Assembly (NCBI GenBank): GCA_003988855.1
Contig: QYAI01000180.1
Location: forward strand, 1-46,887
DNA: 46,887 nt
Origin: Arachnopeziza araneosa
Lineage: Eukaryota; Ascomycota; Leotiomycetes; Helotiales; Arachnopezizaceae
Direction of reading: 5' to 3'
The stretch's first letter is position 1, and every line of letters starts with the position of its first letter. The notes beneath the pieces are model-generated. The model was not told where the DNA came from. It saw nothing but the letters and a program-made list of their open reading frames with translations, and made no database searches. This document shows positions 42,692 to 46,887 of the stretch, piece by piece. The translations under genes and the position numbers were made by a program.

Positions 42692-43379
42692 GCTCTTAAA
42701 GATAATAAGATCAGCAGAGTATGTCGACTTCGCTGGTCAATGTGAAACAGTCTTCGTGATCTGTTTTGGATACACCAACCCGCATTCCTGCATGGCATAT
42801 AGAAAGCAGTCCCTTTAAGAATGGCGTTTGCGTATAGATCGGATGGAGGAATGGATTGATAGTCAGCCCAGAGTCGAATCAATATTGTTTCTTACCTCCT
42901 TGTACTTCAAGATATGTATAGGCTGAGGCCTAGCTGTCTACTAGCTTAAAATCAAAGTAGACTTGCCGTGCTTCAGTAGCCTATAAACATTTATCATGCA
43001 ACCAGTCTGAAAAGGATTGATTGGACGGTCACGTGTTCCACGTTCTCTCTTCTTCTCAAGACAGATATTTCGTAATATATGCCAAGCGTCATCAAACTGA
43101 TCTGATTGGACGATATTTCACGAAACAGGCGTCAGGCGCTAACTTCAGCTGAAGCGAAGGAAAGCAATGCTTTCTTTCTCTTCGTTCATTACACGTCATG
43201 ATCACTAACCCTTTGTGCGCTTCAATACTAGAAATAAAGGCTCGGTATTGTTGGCTAGGTTGTTCCAAAGGGCCAGCTGAACATATGACCCCATATGGAC
43301 AACAATGATTGCGCCAGTGAGAATTGGGAATCATAGTTGTTGACGACTATCACTACATTATTTTCTGGGGGGTAGAAGC
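42692..43379. other. Intergenic region between eEF3 and the truncated HET gene
   Basis: 688 bp with only short frames lacking domains. A TCACGTG element lies at about 43029-43035. It would contain the eEF3 3' end and the HET gene promoter. Confidence 0.4.
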
Positions 43380-44483
43380 ATGCCAGACCGGAGTGCTTTT
43401 GAAACTCATACCTATAAAGGTGACGTGGGGGAGGCTTCCAGTAACGATGAAGCAGCTGGGATAGTTGATCCAAACCACGACACAGAACAAGAGGGATCGA
43501 AAGAAGTGGACGGGCTGCTGAGTACGAATTATGACAGTTCTGAAGATGAAGAAGGGCAATGGTTCAACCATTTTAGCCTTTGGTGGCCGGATGCGCTATC
43601 ACACGATGAGCTATCTATTACAGCAGGAACAACGGATCTGAACCCTGCGTTTTGTGATTATTGTCGATTATTTTTCCGCACCTGGACTCTCGCTACTAGC
43701 CGGCTGCTTCAAGATGAGGAAGCTGTTGAACTGAAAGCGCCGCATCACAACACGATCGAAGAACTGGAGCATTCGGCTCACCAGGGCTGCCGCCTCTGTG
43801 GGTTGTTTACTGATATCGCACGTGTGCAATTCGAAGCAGAACGAGACAGTAATCATGATAGCTTCTACTCTTTCTACAAACCCCGGGGAGTCATAACCTT
43901 AGATCACATCAAGGACAATTCTTGGACTATAGGCGTGAAGATGAAGACCCAAAGGTTTGTCTCTGTAAATCTGATACCTCAGGAAACCTTGGGCGTGGAA
44001 TCTTCTAGTGAAAGCCTGCACGCTCGGAGCACTCTCAGCCAAATAAAACTTGGCTGCAAGGAAGATTCTCTACTGCTTGCGCGGAGATGGATAACGGAAT
44101 GCTCTACGACTCATGATGCCTGTCGACAAAGGGATCAAAGTCAATTGCCCACCCGTTTGATCAAAATCGAAGCGAACACGATGCGGCTGTGTCTCACCGC
44201 GAAACAAGATAATTGTTCGATTTATACGACTTTGAGTCACTGCTGGGGTGGCATGAATTACTTACGCTTGTTGAAGAGCAATTATCTAGAGTTCTTGGAC
44301 GAGATACCACTTAATTCTGTCTGCAAAACTTTCGGCGACGCTATCGATATTGCAAGAGCACTAGGATTCTCCTGGATATGGATTGACTCACTTTGCATCT
44401 ATTTTGATCGATCCCGAATGAAATACCGCAGAAACTTGAGGGTTAGACCTCTGTTTTCTGAGGGTTACCTTTTCTTTCACTAG
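43380..44483 (+). pseudogene. HET-domain gene truncated inside its HET domain
   Basis: Open frame of 367 codons from ATG 43380. It begins with an acidic region (SSEDEEGQW), then the pre-HET zinc-like module FCDYCRLFF ... HSAHQGCRLCGLF seen in many HET proteins, then CKEDSLLLARRWITEC, and the HET domain from IYTTLSHCWGG (~280) to FSWIWIDSLCI (332-340). Homologous HET domains continue with a Q-D/E-rich stretch and further blocks. Here the similarity stops at about base 44400 and 27 unrelated residues (YFDRSRMKY...LFFH) run to a TAG at 44481-44483. No splice donor occurs at the break. The downstream DNA is repeat sequence, so the 3' half was removed or displaced by an insertion or rearrangement. 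The N-terminal frame itself is undamaged, suggesting that the event is fairly recent. Confidence 0.78.
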
Positions 44484-44655
44484 TTCCGTTTTAGTCTGTG
44501 GGCGTGAGCAACTGCTGCTTTAACCTGAGCAGAGCGTGAGCATACCGAAGCCGAGGTAATCATGCCGGACGAGGCCTGAGCAGAGCCTGAGCAGAGCCTG
44601 AGTAGAACCTGAGCAGAGCCTGAGTAGAACCTAAGCAGAACCTGAGCATCCTAAG
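44457..44655 (+). repeat. Dispersed repeat, copy 2, with 11-bp minisatellite
   Basis: The first part (44457-44522) matches 31709-31772 (CCGTTTTAGTCTGTGGGC, GTGAGCAACTGCTGCTT). From 44575 to about 44651 it becomes a tandem array with an 11-bp period, CCTGAGCAGAG, in about seven units. The variants CCTGAGTAGAA and CCTAAGCAGAA differ by C-to-T or G-to-A changes. It begins at the breakpoint of the HET gene. Confidence 0.7.
44575..44651 (+). repeat. 11-bp tandem array (CCTGAGCAGAG)n
   Basis: Units start at 44575, 44586, 44597, 44608, 44619, 44630 and 44641. Order of variants: CAGAG, CAGAG, TAGAA, CAGAG, TAGAA, CAGAA, then a degraded end. The alternating CAGAG/TAGAA pattern suggests duplication of a 22-bp dimer after the first mutation. 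Confidence 0.75.
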
Positions 44656-45451
44656 CACACCTTGACTTAGCTTGCGCACAATAATGTAGAACTAATTTTA
44701 GCCTCTTGTGTGCCTCGAAGTTTGTCTAGAAATCCGTTTCTGCTTTCTTACAAGGTTCTCGCTAGAGCAGATTTTAGATCTCTATTGTCAAAGAACTCTT
44801 GTAGTAGTAATTTAGCATTTCGCGAACGTAGCCTCTAGAGCACTTACTTCTAAGACTAGGTTATCATGAGAACGTACTCTTCGTACAAGTCGAACTAGTT
44901 TCGGCTTAACGTAGTGCTGAAGAATACTGACTTAGACAGAGACAAGAAATCGCAAGAAAGGCAGTTTAGAAGGTTATTTTAGCGCTATGCTAAATAAAGA
45001 CTAGTTTGCCGCAGCAGTATCATTAGATGTTAACTGATATGCCGAGCACTGTATTACATTTTAGTAGACGCGTTACATTTAGTAGAGCGAGGTTGCTTCT
45101 GCAGCTAACGAATTACAGCTGCATCAAACAGCCTGAACTACTAATTGTAACTTATTTCTCAAAACTAGAAATGCAGTGTTAGCAAACTAATTAATTATCT
45201 TTTCGCATTCTCTACACAACTCGCTGCAAATTATGTTCTAAGTCGAACGCGAGCAAATCAAATTAGTAAGATAACTGCTTTTGCCGAGAACGCGACAAAA
45301 CTTTTTAAACCTAGCCTTTAGTTCTCTAAGCTTTCTACTAACAGCTTTATTACTACACTTTATCTGCAATTGCCTACAGCTTGTTATAAAGCTGCTATCT
45401 ACGCAGATCTGCAAGCGTCGTGCTTCTCTGCGACTGCAGTTACATCAAAAG
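44656..45451. mobile_element. Degenerate, stop-rich transposon-like DNA
   Basis: 800 bp in which every frame is crowded with TAG/TAA, and TA-containing words (CTA, TAG, TTA) are frequent. This looks like an old element inactivated by repeat-induced point mutation, but I could not identify a transposase or reverse transcriptase. A minus-strand frame near 45265-45430 has a Lys/Arg-rich helix-like run (RKLRELKARFKKFCR), which may be part of a decayed transposase tail; this is weak. Confidence 0.4.
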
Positions 45452-45704
45452 TGTAACGGCACGAACACGGATGTGGCTAGTCAAGAGGCATATGGGAGTG
45501 CGTTGATAGTCTGAGTACATTCGGTTCATAGGCTAGCTACGAAGGAAAAGCATTATGTACAGCAGACTTCTCTCTGGCCCTAGTCCGAATAGACTCTGAA
45601 TGTGCTCCTTATTCTCCACACTTCGGAAATGAGGTCCTGTCGCCCGTGCCGTCCACACATGACATTCGGTTCACGTGATATCCTGCTCATCACAGTTACG
45701 AGAC
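45452..45704 (+). mobile_element. LTR-like sequence A (starts TGTAACGGCAC)
   Basis: It begins TGTAACGGCACGAACACG and shares in order with copy B: ATGGGAGT, TAGTCTGA, TAGGCTAGCTACGAA, GAAAAG, CTCTCTGG and AGTCCGAAT-like blocks. It appears to end near CAGTTACG (45704), close to the TTACA expected for an LTR with TGTAA..TTACA ends. Starts of this type are known from fungal Copia-like LTRs. It could be a solo LTR or an LTR of a broken element. Confidence 0.55.
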
Positions 45705-46436
45705 AAATCTATAGTTTTAGAATCACAAATTTTTTCCTAGTGTAGTGGGGTTCCAGGGTGCATGACATTTTTCCGTCATTTCGCTAGCGGGAGTACGTGC
45801 GTAGGACTCTCTATAAAGGAGGTTCTACAGAGCATCTACACAGGGAAGGGGGACAGAGGAAATGAAAAAGAGGATGGTTAGTTAGGTTTATTCATGCGAT
45901 TGATTTTACGAATGGATTCAGTTTGGGTACAGATGGGGCATTGATCATACGGATTTCATTGATATTCTCTTCTTACTGATACATTGATTTATCTACTTGT
46001 TTCCTGTTTGTTGTATACACTGGTTTTTGGATTCATATATACATATCGAGAGCTAGCTGAGGGCCAACGGGATTCTTATTTTATTGGCTGCTCCTCTGCC
46101 CCTCGTACACTAGCAAGTCTGTAAAGTAGTTGTTTATATGTCACTTTCTTTAATTATATCTCCTTAGGGAGACCACTTAAGCAGAAGAAAAAGACTATAG
46201 TTGACTACGTTGTAGATAGTTTTAATCACGCTACCGATCGCCGCTTCCGTTATCTTCCCCTGTTTAATTGCGATCATCAAAGTCTTTTCAAAATTCAGAG
46301 CACTTAAGGAAAGGTCCTATAACAAAATAATACGGCCCTAAATTTTAAAGAAACTCAGAGATGAATAGAACATAGTCCGGGAATTTCGCCGTTGCGAGGA
46401 GAGGGGCGACATGTTTCAATGCTTAGTAATAAACAT
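45705..46436. other. Sequence between the two LTR-like copies
   Basis: 730 bp, AT-rich, with no coding capacity for gag or pol, so if the two copies are paired, the internal region has been lost. A purine-rich run (GAGGAGAGGGGCGA at 46397-46410) lies about 27 bp before copy B and might be a decayed polypurine tract, but the distance argues against it. Confidence 0.35.
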
Positions 46437-46704
46437 TGTAACGGCACAAGCACGAACACTGCTGCGAGGGGTATATGGGAGTACCCCGAATGTAGTCTGA
46501 ATATGTTCTTACTTATAGGCTAGCTACGAAAGAAAAGAAAAAGTTAAGAAGAGAAGGAACTCTCTCTGGAAGAGAGCTATGTACAATAAAATAAGAGTAG
46601 GTCCTCTAACCTCTTCTGAGCTAGTTCTATTCCAAGTCCACTCTGAACCTATTCAGAAGTTATCACGTAAGCAGCACGTAGTCAGAACTAATGCGGGTTC
46701 TTAC
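46437..46704 (+). mobile_element. LTR-like sequence B (TGTAA...TTACA, 268 bp)
   Basis: It begins TGTAACGGCACAAGCACG and ends GGGTTCTTACA, giving inverted TGTAA/TTACA termini. It is related to copy A over most of its length. The flanking pentamers differ (AACAT before, TCTCT after), so no target-site duplication is visible. It may therefore be the 5' LTR of an element that continues beyond the window end rather than a solo LTR. Confidence 0.55.
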
Positions 46705-46887
46705 ATCTCTTCTTTTTGAAACGAAAGCTTGCCCTCAAGCTGATTAGCTTTAGAGTGTGTTTTCATTTACTTCAATTTTCTGCCTCAAGCTGCTATTTTT
46801 TTCTTTTGAGCAAACAAAACCTTATCTTACGAGCTTTTCTTTCTAGATCAAACAACAACGTCGACTACTGCGAAGCTATTCGTAGTA
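46705..46887 (+). other. Right edge, possible start of an LTR element's internal region
   Basis: 183 bp after LTR-like copy B. It contains two related phrases (CCCTCAAGCTGATTAGCTTT and CTGCCTCAAGCTGCT). No primer-binding site could be identified and the window ends before any gag start can be judged. Confidence 0.3.

Noticed and set aside
1..46887. CRISPR arrays, bacterial operons, phage or secondary-metabolite backbone genes
   Set aside because: No regularly spaced repeats with unique spacers were seen, the genes are eukaryotic and intron-bearing, and no PKS, NRPS, terpene synthase or DMATS domain was found, so the regulator/MFS pair cannot be called a metabolite cluster.

Overview
The window is a stretch of a filamentous ascomycete nuclear genome. 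The support for this is the many short introns (46-124 nt) with GT..AG ends and CTAAC-like branch sites. The gene families agree: a Zn2Cys6 regulator, HET-domain proteins, a WSC domain, fungal elongation factor 3, a SEA-complex subunit and a DHA2-type MFS transporter. The class is probably Leotiomycetes, but that is an impression from family resemblance and cannot be proven from this sequence. There is one N (base 100) and a poly-T/poly-G run near 242-262.

Layout. 1-8.3 kb: five small or hypothetical genes (559, 1594, 3676, 6533 and a SnoaL/NTF2-like gene at 7724) plus an aminoglycoside-phosphotransferase-like kinase (4762). 8.9-12.9 kb: an intact Zn2Cys6 transcription factor, divergent from a decayed DHA2 MFS transporter that has two in-frame TAG codons and an apparent internal deletion. 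Two copies of a 15-bp motif lie in their shared promoter, exactly 100 bp apart. 13.2-18.9 kb: the housekeeping pair WDR59/Mtc5 (Sea3; SEACAT/GATOR2) and Ubc13, divergently transcribed. 20.1-20.9 kb: a MYND zinc-finger protein. 22.2-24.4 kb: a coiled-coil, His-rich orphan and a broken aspartic-protease/WSC gene. 25.1-29.0 kb: a HET protein with C-terminal membrane segments and a short repeat protein resembling fragments of fungal STAND/ankyrin proteins. 29.4-34.7 kb: a GNAT acetyltransferase, a DUF1275 membrane protein and a secreted carboxylesterase with a 40-nt internal exon. 34.7-39.3 kb: 4.5 kb without a supportable gene. 39.3-42.7 kb: translation elongation factor eEF3. 43.4-46.9 kb: a HET gene cut off inside its HET domain, followed by repeat-rich, stop-rich, transposon-like DNA with an 11-bp minisatellite and two diverged LTR-like copies beginning TGTAACGGCAC.

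How the genes relate. This is not one pathway. Conserved core genes (Mtc5/WDR59, UBC13, eEF3) alternate with accessory islands holding self/non-self recognition families (two HET genes, a STAND-like N-terminal orphan, a repeat fragment) and decaying genes. The best candidate for a linked functional unit is the regulator/MFS pair with its repeated promoter motif, in which the transporter has been lost. Gene models below correct several simple ORFs. The WDR59 start lies in an upstream exon. The MYND, UBC13, GNAT, SnoaL, DUF1275, carboxylesterase, HET and eEF3 genes are spliced with phase-consistent joins.
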